Assembly (NCBI GenBank): GCA_013286765.1
Contig: JABDFB010000023.1
Coordinates: 1 to 27,493 of the forward strand
Direction: 5' to 3'
DNA length: 27,493 nt
Source: Deltaproteobacteria bacterium
Lineage (GTDB): Bacteria; Bdellovibrionota; UBA1018
Made by a program: the position numbers and the translations under genes. Of the stretch, positions 1 to 9,030 are shown in pieces; within the stretch, counting starts at the first letter, position 1; each line of letters opens with the position of its first letter. The notes beneath the pieces were generated by a model. That model did no database searches and had not been told where the DNA came from. It was given only the letters and a program-made list of their open reading frames with translations.

Positions 1-2403
1 GAGCAGTTTAAATCACAATCGGATGACCTGAAAAATCGGCGCCGCACTCTGCAAAGCGAACGTCAGACTCAGTCGGAACAAGTTCAAAAACAGGAACAAT
101 CTCTTCGTATTCTCGACAAAGAAAAAGATCAGTCTCTCCGGTCCATGACCCAGCTCAAATCGAAGCTTCAAAGTTTTCAAGAGCTGGATCAATCGCACGA
201 AGGTCTTGCAGACGGGCCTAAGGCGGCATTGGATTGGGCGAAATCGAATCAAAAATCTAATGACGTTTTTGCTTTTACAGATTTATTAAAAGTGAAGAGT
301 GGTTTTGAGTCGATTATCGAAACATGGATGGAATCACGAATTGAGAATCTCTTCGTAAAAGATCCAGAGCTCAGCCTCACATTGATTGAGCAAGTTCGCA
401 GTCAAAAAAGGGGCCGGATTTCGGTTCAAGTTCTGAAGGAATTTGAACGCAATCTCTCACCGTCAGCAACCTTTTCCGCCAAATTTACCGCATTCGAAAA
501 TGTGAAGAAGGTCCTGGAGGATTTTGGTTTTCAAGTTTTGGGTGCACTGAGCGATTTCTGTGACATTCGATCGGAAATCATCTCAGAGGCTTCGCGCGAA
601 TCATTGGATCGCTGGATCACGGGCGTATGCGTCGTTGAGACCTCCGCTCTGATTCCAAAATTTCTAGACAGTCCGGAATATTCTAAAATCGGCCATTGGG
701 CCATTGTCAGCAAAGATGGAATTGCGCTCGATCCAATGGGCATGGTGCGTGGTGGAAGCTCTGATTCGTCGGGCGCTGTCGGCGTTCTCCATCGAAAAAA
801 GCTGATCGAAGAACTGAAGGGTCAAGCAGAAGAAGCCGAGCGGAAACACCACGAGCTAGAGTCCCAGGTTACGAAACATAAACAAGAAATAGATATTGCT
901 CGTGCCCGTCTTCAGGCTCTCCAAGCAGATTTACAGACTGTAGAAGTGGAAGCCGCTGCTGTAGATCGCGACGTCCACCAGACGGAACGAGCGCATCGCG
1001 AAGCGCAGAATCATCTTGATTCGTTGGAAGAGGACTTTCAAGATTTAACAACTACCGTAGAAACCGCACAAGAACAGCGACAGGAAACCGAACAAAAATT
1101 ACAGGCTCTTCTCTCATCGCGCACTGACCTAGAAGAGAGTATCTCAGGTGCGGAGAAAAACCTTGCAGAGAAAGAGTCCGTACGTCAAAAGCAAGAGTCG
1201 GATTTTTATGCTGTCCGTGTGAAAGAAGCGTCTGTGCGGGAGCGCGCAAGCGGACTGAAGCGCGAACTCGAAGGAACTCGGTCACTACTTATCGACCGCA
1301 AACGCCGCCTCGCCGAAATTCACCGCATTTTTGATCGAGCTTCGCGCGAGCAGGCCGAATATTCGGGCGGCGAGTCCAGTTTAAGTCAGAAAATTGAAGA
1401 ATTAGCCTTGGGTCTGGCGTCTTCACGCGAAAATTTGTCCTTAATTAAGGACGAAATGGAACAGCTGAACGCAAAAGTCAACACGTCGCTCGATCAGATC
1501 AAATCCCTCCACAAGGGTGGTGAAGATAAAACAACGGAAGTGACTCAACTCGCGCTGGAAATCGAAAAAATTGCCGGCGAGCTTTCTTACCTCACCCTGA
1601 ATTTGGAAGAAAAATACGGCCCAGGCTGTCTGAATGCCCCGATTGTACAAGCGGTGGTACAAGATTCCGACGAACAAACGGATGAGCAAGAAAACGCACC
1701 AGCCACTATTCCCATTTCCTCCGAATCAGACGAAGTCTCTCCCGAGGAAGAAATCGCATTAGGTGAAGAAGTGGAACGATTGCGCGAACGCATTCGTCGC
1801 CTAGGCGAAGTCAACGTCATGGCGATTGAGGAATACGAAGAACTCAAAAAACGCTACGATCACCTTTGCAAGGAAAAATCAGATCTCGAACAGTCCCTTA
1901 AGAATTTGGAACTCGCAATCGAGCATATCAATAAAACGTCCGAAGAACGTTTCAAGAAAGCGTTTGAAACCATCGCCGAACGATTCGAAAGACTTTTTCC
2001 AATTATCTTTGGTGGTGGTCAAGCAAAACTCTCGCTGGTCTATCCAGAGGGTTCGACAGATATTCTTGAAGCAGGCGTGGATATTTTAGCCCAACCGCCC
2101 GGCAAGAAAGTCGCGAATATTACGCTACTCTCAGGCGGTGAAAAAGCCCTAACCGCCGTCTCGTTAATTTTCGCGATTTTTATGGTCAAGCCATCGCCTT
2201 TCTGTGTATTAGACGAAGTCGATGCTCCATTGGATGACGCAAATATCGGAAAATTTAACGCACTTCTGCGTGAGATGTCGGTCAAAAGTCAGTTCATTAT
2301 CATCACCCATAATAAGAAAACCATGGAGCTCAATGACACTCTCTACGGAGTGACAATGGAGGAGCCAGGTGTTTCAAAAATGGTTTCAATCGAAATGCGG
2401 TAA
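1..2403 (+). CDS. smc: Chromosome segregation protein SMC, 3' part (5' end outside window)
   Basis: The frame is open from base 1 to the stop at 2401-2403, so this is the last 800 residues of a protein whose N-terminal ATPase lobe lies upstream of the window. Visible residues about 85-260 form the hinge, with the Gly-rich end RGGSSDSSGAVG. A long Glu/Gln/Lys-rich coiled coil follows to about residue 640. The C-terminal ATPase lobe carries the ABC signature LSGGEK (residues 710-715) and the Walker B stretch CVLDEVDAPLDDAN (acidic pair D738/E739). SMC dimers with ScpA/ScpB compact and separate replicated chromosomes. The hinge and the canonical SMC signature argue against RecN, SbcC or MukB. 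The ATG at base 145 is internal and is not the start. The 3' end overlaps lolA by 35 bp. Confidence 0.96.
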   Translation, partial: EQFKSQSDDLKNRRRTLQSERQTQSEQVQKQEQSLRILDKEKDQSLRSMTQLKSKLQSFQELDQSHEGLADGPKAALDWAKSNQKSNDVFAFTDLLKVKSGFESIIETWMESRIENLFVKDPELSLTLIEQVRSQKRGRISVQVLKEFERNLSPSATFSAKFTAFENVKKVLEDFGFQVLGALSDFCDIRSEIISEASRESLDRWITGVCVVETSALIPKFLDSPEYSKIGHWAIVSKDGIALDPMGMVRGGSSDSSGAVGVLHRKKLIEELKGQAEEAERKHHELESQVTKHKQEIDIARARLQALQADLQTVEVEAAAVDRDVHQTERAHREAQNHLDSLEEDFQDLTTTVETAQEQRQETEQKLQALLSSRTDLEESISGAEKNLAEKESVRQKQESDFYAVRVKEASVRERASGLKRELEGTRSLLIDRKRRLAEIHRIFDRASREQAEYSGGESSLSQKIEELALGLASSRENLSLIKDEMEQLNAKVNTSLDQIKSLHKGGEDKTTEVTQLALEIEKIAGELSYLTLNLEEKYGPGCLNAPIVQAVVQDSDEQTDEQENAPATIPISSESDEVSPEEEIALGEEVERLRERIRRLGEVNVMAIEEYEELKKRYDHLCKEKSDLEQSLKNLELAIEHINKTSEERFKKAFETIAERFERLFPIIFGGGQAKLSLVYPEGSTDILEAGVDILAQPPGKKVANITLLSGGEKALTAVSLIFAIFMVKPSPFCVLDEVDAPLDDANIGKFNALLREMSVKSQFIIITHNKKTMELNDTLYGVTMEEPGVSKMVSIEMR

Positions 2404-3088
2404 AAGCATAGCGTTGATTCTTGCTTTCGTTTTATTCAACGGCTTGGTTGTCGATTTTGTGTACGGGCCCCACGCCTATCTCAACGCCTACGCTGCAGAA
2501 AAACCGCCCAAAAAACTCCCGAAACTTCTCCAAGAAGTCGAGAGCAAATATAGAAATTCCGGCACTGTTATCGCTGACTTCGCCCAAACAAATTTTAATA
2601 AGATCACCTCACAGACCACTGAGAGCAAAGGCAAACTCTTCATCAAACGTCCCTCAAAAGTCCGTTGGGAGACTTTTTCGCCCGACCCTAACCTTCTCAT
2701 CGGCGATGGCAAAATGTTCTGGTACTACACCCCTCCGTTCGACAAAGATGAAAAAGGCCAGGTCATCGAAAAACCTGCTTCCCAAGTTCAGTCGCAGCTC
2801 GCAAGCTCTCTCCTCTCCGGAACTTTCTTAGTCGATCAGGGAATGAACGTAGAAACTAAAGATGCCCGAACTTTTATACTCACTCCAAAGAGAGAACAAT
2901 CCGGCGGCGTCGCTCGCGCAACTATTCAAGTTGACCCTAAGAAAAAACTCATCCACCAAGTGATCCTAGAGCACCTCGGCGGCAACCGTACCGATATTAT
3001 TCTTACGAATATTCAGCTTGGAAAGACTGTAAACAACGATTTGTTTGTATTCACTCCTCCGCCTAATACGGAGAGGGTGGAGGAGTAG
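2369..3088 (+). CDS. lolA: Outer-membrane lipoprotein carrier protein LolA
   Basis: This 239-residue protein starts at a GTG inside the end of smc. The sequence GGAGGAG at 2358-2364 is a strong ribosome binding site for that GTG, which decides the start and suggests translational coupling to smc. A long hydrophobic signal region (residues about 13-42) ends at AYA-AEK, a plausible signal peptidase I site. The mature part has the LolA order: an N-terminal segment around VIADFAQTNF, then KGKLFIKRPSKVRWE, then LLIGDGKMFWYY. Family knowledge: LolA is a periplasmic chaperone that takes lipoproteins from LolCDE in the inner membrane to the outer-membrane acceptor. A pairing with LolB is not visible here. 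The assignment is secure at family level. Confidence 0.9.
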   Translation: MFQKWFQSKCGKSIALILAFVLFNGLVVDFVYGPHAYLNAYAAEKPPKKLPKLLQEVESKYRNSGTVIADFAQTNFNKITSQTTESKGKLFIKRPSKVRWETFSPDPNLLIGDGKMFWYYTPPFDKDEKGQVIEKPASQVQSQLASSLLSGTFLVDQGMNVETKDARTFILTPKREQSGGVARATIQVDPKKKLIHQVILEHLGGNRTDIILTNIQLGKTVNNDLFVFTPPPNTERVEE

Positions 3089-3152
3089 AATACCAGTAGT
3101 TTTTAAAAATCATTCAATCTGAGGCGTTAGGCGCCATGCCATAACCGCCAGT

Positions 3153-3181
3153 TTGATCGTTTCGTTCAAATAAAGTAATGG
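3153..3181 (+). promoter_or_regulatory. Possible sigma70-type promoter for the yajQ-rimO-queG run
   Basis: In the 153-bp gap between lolA and yajQ there is TTGATC (3153-3158), a 17-bp spacer and TAATGG (3176-3181), a partial match to a housekeeping promoter. The same gap holds a short GC-rich inverted repeat (GGCG-TTAGG-CGCC, about 3123-3135) that could end lolA transcripts, although no T-run follows it. Both are weak calls by eye. Confidence 0.25.
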
Positions 3182-3241
3182 GAACCACTTGCGTATTTTG
3201 GGTCCCTCAAGTATCGATAGATTCGTAAGAAAAGGAGTTAT

Positions 3242-3739
3242 ATGCCTTCATTTGACGTATCCTCTGAAGTCAATTGGCAAGAGGTCGACAACGCAGTTAA
3301 TCAAGCGGTTAAAGAAGTGTCTCAACGATTTGACTTTAAAGGTGTAAAAACCGAGATCAAACTTGACCAGAAAGCAAAGACCGTGACTCTCTGGTCTAGT
3401 GAAGAAGGTAAGCTGGACGCACTCAACGATATTTTTCAAAATAAACTGATTAAACGCGGAATTTCATTACTATCATTGGACTACCAAGCTCTTGAAGCAG
3501 CTTTTGGTGGCAGCGTCAGGCAAAATGTGGTTATCCAAGCTGGAATTTCTAAGGAAAAAGCGAAAGAAATTTCTCAGGCACTTAGGGACAGTAAACTGAA
3601 GGTCCAATCCCAAATTCAAGACGAACAGGTTCGAGTGACTGGAAAGAATCGCGACGACCTGCAGTCAGCCATTGCGCTGCTCAAAGAAAAGCAGGACCAG
3701 ATTAAAGTGCCAATGCAATTCGGAAATTTTAGGGATTAG
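3242..3739 (+). CDS. yajQ: YajQ-family nucleotide-binding protein
   Basis: The 165-residue length is typical of the family. The start has AAAGGAG seven to eight bases upstream. Hallmarks are the N-terminus [20 protein letters not shown], the segment [11 protein letters not shown], the central [18 protein letters not shown] and the C-terminal QFGNFRD. Family knowledge: YajQ proteins fold as two RNP-like domains, and some bind cyclic di-GMP and act as effectors with transcription factors; others have been linked to tRNA or nucleotide binding. Which role applies here cannot be read from the sequence. It is the first gene of a run with rimO (22-bp gap) and queG, both translation-related, which mildly favours an RNA-linked role. 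Confidence 0.93.
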   Translation: MPSFDVSSEVNWQEVDNAVNQAVKEVSQRFDFKGVKTEIKLDQKAKTVTLWSSEEGKLDALNDIFQNKLIKRGISLLSLDYQALEAAFGGSVRQNVVIQAGISKEKAKEISQALRDSKLKVQSQIQDEQVRVTGKNRDDLQSAIALLKEKQDQIKVPMQFGNFRD

Positions 3740-3761
3740 TGATTCCAAAGAGACATATAAA

Positions 3762-5312
3762 ATGAGTTATGAAGTAAATTCCCAGAGTACGCAGAGTATC
3801 CAAAGTACCCACAATGCCCATGGTACTATGACGACCAGCGATCTTCCTGGTGGTACGACAGACAAAACGCCAGTATATTTCGTCAGCCTCGGATGCCCGA
3901 AGAATCTTGTGGATTCTCAGGTCATGCTAGGCCTGCTTCAAAAAGATCGCTACGCGACCACGCAGGAGCCTGATCAAGCCGAAGTAATTATTGTAAACAC
4001 CTGTTCCTTTATTCAAGCTGCGAAAGAAGAGTCGATCGAGACGATTCTCGAAATGGCACAGCTTAAGGAAACTGGAAAGTGTAAAGTTCTCGTGGCGTCA
4101 GGCTGTATGGCACAACGCTATTCAAAAGAACTAGAAAAAGAAATGCCTGAAGTCGATCTTTTCGTCGGCACGGGGCAGTACCATAGGATTACGGAATTAC
4201 TCGATACCCACGGCAAAGCGCTAGAGATGGGGGCAGCGCTGCCACAACGCTCATATGTAAATCAACCAGCGTTTATTCACACAGAAGTCGATCCGCGCAT
4301 TCACACAGGCCCGACGTACACTGCTTTTTTGAAGCTCTCCGAAGGCTGTAATCGCCGTTGTGCTTTTTGTATTATTCCAAAGTTGCGGGGTAATGTTCGC
4401 TCCAGAACGGTCGAGTCTTTAGTCACCGAAGCTAAAGCTCTCGCGGAGCGTGGTGTTCGCGAACTCAATCTCGTTGCGCAAGATCTGACAGAATATGGGA
4501 TGGAATGGAAGTATCGGCAGAGCTTAGAAACCCTTCTACCTGAATTGTGCAAAATTGAAGGGATCGAGTGGATACGACTCCACTACGTGTATCCTGATCA
4601 GTTCTCGGATCGTCTGGTTCAAATTGTTGCGGAACAACCAAAAATTGTGAAGTACCTAGACATGCCGATTCAACATACGAACGATCGTATTCTTAAAGCG
4701 ATGAATCGAAGACTGACGAAAGCGAAACTATTTGAGCTAGTAGAAAAACTCAGAGAGAAAATTCCAGGAATCGTATTTAGAACTTCGATTATCGTAGGTT
4801 TTCCGGGAGAAACGGAAGAAGACTTCCGTGAGCTTTGTGACGACCTGGTGAAATTGAAGTTAGATCATGTTGGCGTTTTCAGATATTCAAACGAAGAAGA
4901 TACACCCGCGGCCAAGATGCCCAATCAGGTACATCCTTCTACCAAGCGTCGCCGCGCAAAAGAATTGATTCAACTGCTTCAAAATCAATCGCTTGAAAAT
5001 CAGCAAGCCTATGTAGGGAAAACTTTTCGGGTCCTGATTGAAGGGCCAAGCGAAGAATCGGAGTTATTGATCCAAGGCCGTTTACCTACTCAGGCGCAGG
5101 AAATCGACGGGCATGTGCTTATTAACGACTTGGCCGATCTGAGTGACGACGAACAGTCCGAACAATTGCATCCCGGAGATTTGGTGGAAGTCGAAATTAC
5201 CGAAGCACTTCCCCACGATTTATTAGGTAAAGCCCTGCGAGTTTTATTACGAGCCAGCCCTAAAAACTATGCTGAACAGCGAGCCGAAGTCGCCACCCAA
5301 ATTACCCATTGA
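3762..5312 (+). CDS. rimO: Ribosomal protein uS12 methylthiotransferase RimO
   Basis: Radical SAM methylthiotransferase that adds a methylthio group to the conserved Asp of ribosomal protein uS12. From the ATG at 3762 (516 aa) the N-terminal UPF0004 domain has cysteines C45 (SLGCPKN), C81 (VNTCSF) and C115 (ASGCMAQ) for the auxiliary cluster. The radical SAM motif is C196-x3-C200-x2-C203 (CNRRCAFC), followed by a TRAM-like C-terminal domain ending near LLGKALRVLL. GCPKNLVDSE-type wording plus IPKLRGNVRSR point to RimO rather than MiaB. The protein is longer than usual (about 440-450 aa) because of a Ser/Thr/Gln-rich N-terminal extension of about 37 residues. An internal ATG at 3828 would shorten this but has no ribosome binding site. 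The frame is open further upstream into yajQ, but that part has no family similarity. Confidence 0.94.
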   Translation: MSYEVNSQSTQSIQSTHNAHGTMTTSDLPGGTTDKTPVYFVSLGCPKNLVDSQVMLGLLQKDRYATTQEPDQAEVIIVNTCSFIQAAKEESIETILEMAQLKETGKCKVLVASGCMAQRYSKELEKEMPEVDLFVGTGQYHRITELLDTHGKALEMGAALPQRSYVNQPAFIHTEVDPRIHTGPTYTAFLKLSEGCNRRCAFCIIPKLRGNVRSRTVESLVTEAKALAERGVRELNLVAQDLTEYGMEWKYRQSLETLLPELCKIEGIEWIRLHYVYPDQFSDRLVQIVAEQPKIVKYLDMPIQHTNDRILKAMNRRLTKAKLFELVEKLREKIPGIVFRTSIIVGFPGETEEDFRELCDDLVKLKLDHVGVFRYSNEEDTPAAKMPNQVHPSTKRRRAKELIQLLQNQSLENQQAYVGKTFRVLIEGPSEESELLIQGRLPTQAQEIDGHVLINDLADLSDDEQSEQLHPGDLVEVEITEALPHDLLGKALRVLLRASPKNYAEQRAEVATQITH

Positions 5313-6312
5313 TCTAAGTAGTAGTCTGCTTGATGTGTTAGTCGATAGCGCACACAGGACGGGGTTTCCGATCGCAGGAGCAGTAGACATTGATTTAGCG
5401 CTGGCAGATCCCAATCATCTCTTTCAAAAGCATTCGGAATATTATTCTCAATGGATCCAACAAGGCTACGCCGGCGAAATGCAGTACCTCGTTCGTGGAC
5501 AAGAACGCCGGATGGATCCAAGAAACGTTTTTCCGAAAGCCCAAAGTGTTTTTTGCGTCGCGCTACCCTATTCTACGTTACCCGCCGGGGCGGCGTCGTC
5601 CGACCAAGGCCCCAGGTACGCCAGATATTTGCGAGGTCCCGATTACCATATTGAAATGAAAGATCGTTTAGAGCAAATGATGATCGAGGTAAAAAACCGG
5701 CACCCCGATTTTGCTACGTTAGAATGGAAAGTATGTGTCGATACCAGTGCAATTCTTGAGAGAACCTGGGCCGCGCTAGCAGGTCTGGGCTGGATCGGAA
5801 AAAATACTCTGCTAATACATCCTAAATACGGTAGCTACTTGCTGCTGGGCGAAGTTCTTATCAATCAGAAGACAGGACAAGGTCCTACACCATTACCTAA
5901 TTTTTGTGGAAACTGCACCCGCTGCTTGAACGCCTGCCCTACGAAGGCGCTAAAAAATCCTTACGAACTAAATTCCACCCGCTGTATCAGCTACTGGACA
6001 CTGGAAAAACGTGGTGAACTGACTCTAGATGAAGAGGATCGAAAACGCATCGGAACCTGGGTCGCAGGTTGCGATATCTGTCAGGAAGTTTGCCCATTCA
6101 ATCTGAAACGTACTAAAGAGGAAATTGCCCTTCACAGTAAAACTGAAATCGATGCCATTCACCTGAATAGCTGGCCAGAACTTCTGACTGAGACGGAGGA
6201 CGCGTATAAGAGTCGAGTGAAGAATTCCGCTCTGAATCGCGTGAAGCCAGAACAGTTTAAGCGCAATTTGAGGATCGCAGTTGAGAACGCGAGTAACAAA
6301 GATATCCGATGA
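5269..6312 (+). CDS. queG: Epoxyqueuosine reductase QueG
   Basis: Cobalamin- and iron-sulfur-dependent enzyme that reduces epoxyqueuosine to queuosine in tRNA, the last step of Q biosynthesis. The protein (347 aa) has the core GLGWIGKNTLLI, the likely catalytic Asp in VCVDTSAILER (D158), and two 4Fe-4S binding sets: CGNCTRCLNACP (C213, C216, C219, C223) and CISYWT plus GCDICQEVCP (C239, C268, C271, C275). The C-terminal part is short and no HEAT-like extension is evident. The start overlaps the end of rimO by 44 bp in another frame, and no clear ribosome binding site is seen, so coupling to rimO is likely. Its 3' end converges with the next gene, only 3 bp away. Confidence 0.94.
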   Translation: MLNSEPKSPPKLPIDLSSSLLDVLVDSAHRTGFPIAGAVDIDLALADPNHLFQKHSEYYSQWIQQGYAGEMQYLVRGQERRMDPRNVFPKAQSVFCVALPYSTLPAGAASSDQGPRYARYLRGPDYHIEMKDRLEQMMIEVKNRHPDFATLEWKVCVDTSAILERTWAALAGLGWIGKNTLLIHPKYGSYLLLGEVLINQKTGQGPTPLPNFCGNCTRCLNACPTKALKNPYELNSTRCISYWTLEKRGELTLDEEDRKRIGTWVAGCDICQEVCPFNLKRTKEEIALHSKTEIDAIHLNSWPELLTETEDAYKSRVKNSALNRVKPEQFKRNLRIAVENASNKDIR

Positions 6313-6315
6313 CTT

Positions 6316-7524
6316 TTAACCGCTGGCCCCGCTAACCCGCAGGCCATAAATGCTGATGGGAACCTGCTCTGCGTTCGGAAAGAATAAGTCGACTTGCTTT
6401 TGTTCTTTCGAAAGATTGGCTAATAGGTCGTAGAGGTTTGCAGTTCTAACTCGAACCTCGGAATTTCCGTTATCATCCAAGAGTAGAGAAGATGCGGCGA
6501 AGCCTTCAAAGACGGGTCTTTGGTCTATTTCGACTACAACAGTAGCCGTCTCTGCTATTTTTGTAAAAGCTTCTGCAACCATCGAGATTCGGGAGAAATA
6601 ACTCGGACCAGTATTAAGCAATGTCAATTTTGCACGTGAATCCGCAGTAGTAATTTTATCGTATTGTTGTGTCCATTCGCCGCTCAGGGAGACCTCGCCA
6701 AATTCTAATTCGAGAATCTTGCCGTTGTTAAAGGAGGCTTTCCCGATCTTATGCCCACTTTGACCATTTCCATTTCCATTGCCATTGCCGTTAGTCTTGT
6801 CGCCGGTCTTGCCTTTTCCTTCCTGGCTATGGCCCACATTCTGGCCATGATTCTGATTATTCTGATCTCCATTCGAAAACAAAAATCCGGGTTCCGCAAA
6901 CTGCCTGGCCTTTCCAAATTTCGGGCTAAAGCCAAACTCAAGTCTCAAAAAATCATTTTCAGTTCTTCTGGGTAGATGAAATTCTGGAAGTAGAGCTAGT
7001 CCTGGATCTGTGGACCTCAAAAAATTCTGGATTTCCGTTTCGACCTGATCTACCCAGTCTCTGCCCTCATGCTCGATTGCATAGCTGGAAGAGTTTACCA
7101 ATACAATTTTCGGTAAGGTCTTTAATCTGAGTGCCTCTGCCAGGGCTCCGTCAAAGTCGTGAACTACGGGGAACTTGACTTGAAATTTATCGATGAGATG
7201 GGAAATTGCCTGAGATTCTCTCAAATATTCGTATGGAGATATCAGGACCATTAACATTCCCACTGGCAAATTGTGAAAACGACGCTGCCACTCGCAGGCG
7301 TAGGTAATTGCCAGCTCGCCCGAAAAATCCGTCGGATCGACTAGAATCGCGATCCAAGCTTTCTTGGAAAATTCACTATCCAGTGGAAGCAGTATGGTTC
7401 TTCCATTCGTCCGGATGCCTGTCACCAGCGGCGTAGACTTGTACCAGTAGGGCATCAGGTCTTTCTTAGCTAATGAAATGGCTTCTTCTTCTGAGAGTTC
7501 TTTTTCTTTTGGTTTCCAAATCAT
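6316..7524 (-). CDS. Redoxin-like protein lacking CxxC, with Asn/Gly linker and DipZ-like C-terminal domain
   Basis: From the ATG at 7524 (402 aa) three parts are visible. Residues about 40-170 read as a thioredoxin-fold domain (FSKKAWIAILVDPTD, then MLMVLISPYEYLRES, then LPKIVLVNSSSYAIEHEG). The position where redoxins carry CxxC reads DFSGELAITYACEW, with a single Cys (C77), so dithiol chemistry is unlikely. Residues about 218-262 are a low-complexity Asn/Gly/Lys linker with an NG repeat. Residues about 275-398 (LSGEWTQQYDKITT, TVVVEIDQRP, TANLYDLLANL, ISIYGLRVSG) match the pattern of the carbohydrate-binding-like C-terminal domain of DipZ/TlpA-like proteins. No signal peptide is evident. 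It lies 10 bp downstream of the MFS gene and is probably cotranscribed. A longer in-frame start at 7638 sits inside the MFS gene and adds no family-like residues. Confidence 0.72.
   Translation of the reverse strand: MIWKPKEKELSEEEAISLAKKDLMPYWYKSTPLVTGIRTNGRTILLPLDSEFSKKAWIAILVDPTDFSGELAITYACEWQRRFHNLPVGMLMVLISPYEYLRESQAISHLIDKFQVKFPVVHDFDGALAEALRLKTLPKIVLVNSSSYAIEHEGRDWVDQVETEIQNFLRSTDPGLALLPEFHLPRRTENDFLRLEFGFSPKFGKARQFAEPGFLFSNGDQNNQNHGQNVGHSQEGKGKTGDKTNGNGNGNGNGQSGHKIGKASFNNGKILELEFGEVSLSGEWTQQYDKITTADSRAKLTLLNTGPSYFSRISMVAEAFTKIAETATVVVEIDQRPVFEGFAASSLLLDDNGNSEVRVRTANLYDLLANLSKEQKQVDLFFPNAEQVPISIYGLRVSGASG
6764..6793. repeat. Hexanucleotide repeat coding for Asn-Gly units
   Basis: Five head-to-tail six-base units on the plus strand: CCATTT twice, CCATTG twice, then CCGTTA. 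On the minus strand they code for the NG run in the linker of the redoxin-like protein. Such repeats can change length by slippage in whole codons, changing linker length without breaking the frame. Confidence 0.85.
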
Positions 7525-7534
7525 AAATTTTTTC

Positions 7535-8953
7535 TTACGTTCGCGAGCTCGGCTGGTGGAACCCTTTATCCTCCTCAGGATGACCCCTTTTTCCAAGGGC
7601 TGCAATCGTTGCAGCCACGCCGATCCAAGCAGCAACAAAAAATGTTACATGAAGAGCTGTCACAAAATTACCGGTTTCAGTTAGACGCCAGGAGAATAGT
7701 GCAGTGGCCAGTCCCGTCCCCGTCACCAAACCAAGATTTCGTACGGTGGCAAGTAAAGCGGAAGCTACACCCAGTTTATTGAGAGGAACACTGCCCATAA
7801 TAGCGGCGTTATTAGGTGATTGGAACAGTCCCATCGCAAAACCAATTGTACATAGATAAAGGACGATCTCATAAGATTTATTTAATTCCGAAATACCTTT
7901 TCCGACCGACCCTGACATGACAAATAGGCCCAACGCTCCAATCAAAGCTCCGGCAAAACTGAGTCCGTGACTCCCAAATCGATCCGATAATCGACCGCTA
8001 ATGGGGGCTACCGCGAAAATTGTAAGTGGGACTGCCGACATATAAAGTCCCGCACCCTTTGGTGGCAGCTGAAGGACTTCCTCCAAGAAAAAGGGCATCA
8101 AAACCGACACTGACGAATACGATACGAAAGTCAAAAAACTTGCCAAATTGGCGGTCCAGAAGGTTCGTTCTTTCAATAGAGAAAGATCAAAGATAGGCGC
8201 CTTTACTTCTTTTTCGATTTTAATAAAAGCTACGAAAAGCAGAACTAAGAAAGCGGCGATAACCCACCTGGATACGGGAAAAGGCCTACTTCCCGAAATA
8301 GCAACAAACGGTGGATCGAACAAAATCAGAAAACCCACCAATAATATACTCTGAATAATCGCCCCGGCCCAATCAAAGGGAAAACTCACCCGTGTTGAGA
8401 ATTCACTCTTCACAAAAAAATGGACTAACATAATCCCCAAAATCCCAATTGGAATATTAATCCAAAAAATACTGCGCCAGCCTAAATGAGAAATAGCATA
8501 TCCCCCAAGACTGGGGCCTGAAACCAGCCCGGCGCTTACGACCATAGCCAAAGTTCCTAGGGCAGCACCCCGCTCTCGAGGCAAGAAGGCTCGTGTAATA
8601 ATTGCCGGTCCGTTGGCCATTAGCATCGAAGCACCTATCGCCTGAAAAGCTCGAAAGAAAACCAACCAAGGTAAATTACCGGCGATACTGCAAAACGCTG
8701 AACCTATCGTAAATATGAGATATCCCAACTGAAATATTAATTTACGCCCCTTCAAGTCTGACAAACGTCCAAAGGGCAGAACAAGACAGGTAATGACAAG
8801 AAGATAAATGACCACCACCCATTTGACTTGTTCAAGGTCAACTGAAAGTTCTTTAGTTAAGGTCGGTAGAGCAATATTGACGATACTGGAATCCAATGTC
8901 GCCATAAATGTCCCACACGCCACTGCTGATAGCACCCACCATTTTCGGGTCAT
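7535..8953 (-). CDS. DHA2-type MFS transporter (drug or metabolite exporter)
   Basis: A 472-residue, very hydrophobic protein that fits the 14-helix EmrB/QacA branch of the major facilitator superfamily. Diagnostic segments are ATLDSSIVNIALPTL in helix 1 (motif D1 of DHA2 proteins), FGRLSDLKGRKLIF (motif A after helix 2), FFRAFQAIGASMLMANG (motif B region) and VSAGLVSGPSLGGYAI (antiporter motif C). The family uses the proton gradient to export small molecules; the substrate cannot be told. The ATG at 8953 has a modest AGGTTAG upstream. The gene is divergent from the transketolase pair across 77 bp, and the redoxin-like gene follows it. No EmrA-type membrane fusion partner is present in the window. 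Confidence 0.9.
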   Translation of the reverse strand: MTRKWWVLSAVACGTFMATLDSSIVNIALPTLTKELSVDLEQVKWVVVIYLLVITCLVLPFGRLSDLKGRKLIFQLGYLIFTIGSAFCSIAGNLPWLVFFRAFQAIGASMLMANGPAIITRAFLPRERGAALGTLAMVVSAGLVSGPSLGGYAISHLGWRSIFWINIPIGILGIMLVHFFVKSEFSTRVSFPFDWAGAIIQSILLVGFLILFDPPFVAISGSRPFPVSRWVIAAFLVLLFVAFIKIEKEVKAPIFDLSLLKERTFWTANLASFLTFVSYSSVSVLMPFFLEEVLQLPPKGAGLYMSAVPLTIFAVAPISGRLSDRFGSHGLSFAGALIGALGLFVMSGSVGKGISELNKSYEIVLYLCTIGFAMGLFQSPNNAAIMGSVPLNKLGVASALLATVRNLGLVTGTGLATALFSWRLTETGNFVTALHVTFFVAAWIGVAATIAALGKRGHPEEDKGFHQPSSRT

Positions 8954-9030
8954 GTCTAACCTACTTTAACACGCATTATGGGCCATTCCCCACTGTTCAC
9001 TTAACAATTCATGATATACATTGGTTCCCT

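Noticed and set aside
6751..6975. Hydrophobic 74-codon plus-strand frame rich in Ile/Ala/Leu
   Set aside because: It is the antisense reading of the NG-repeat linker and following codons of the redoxin-like gene; hydrophobicity comes from the repeat composition.
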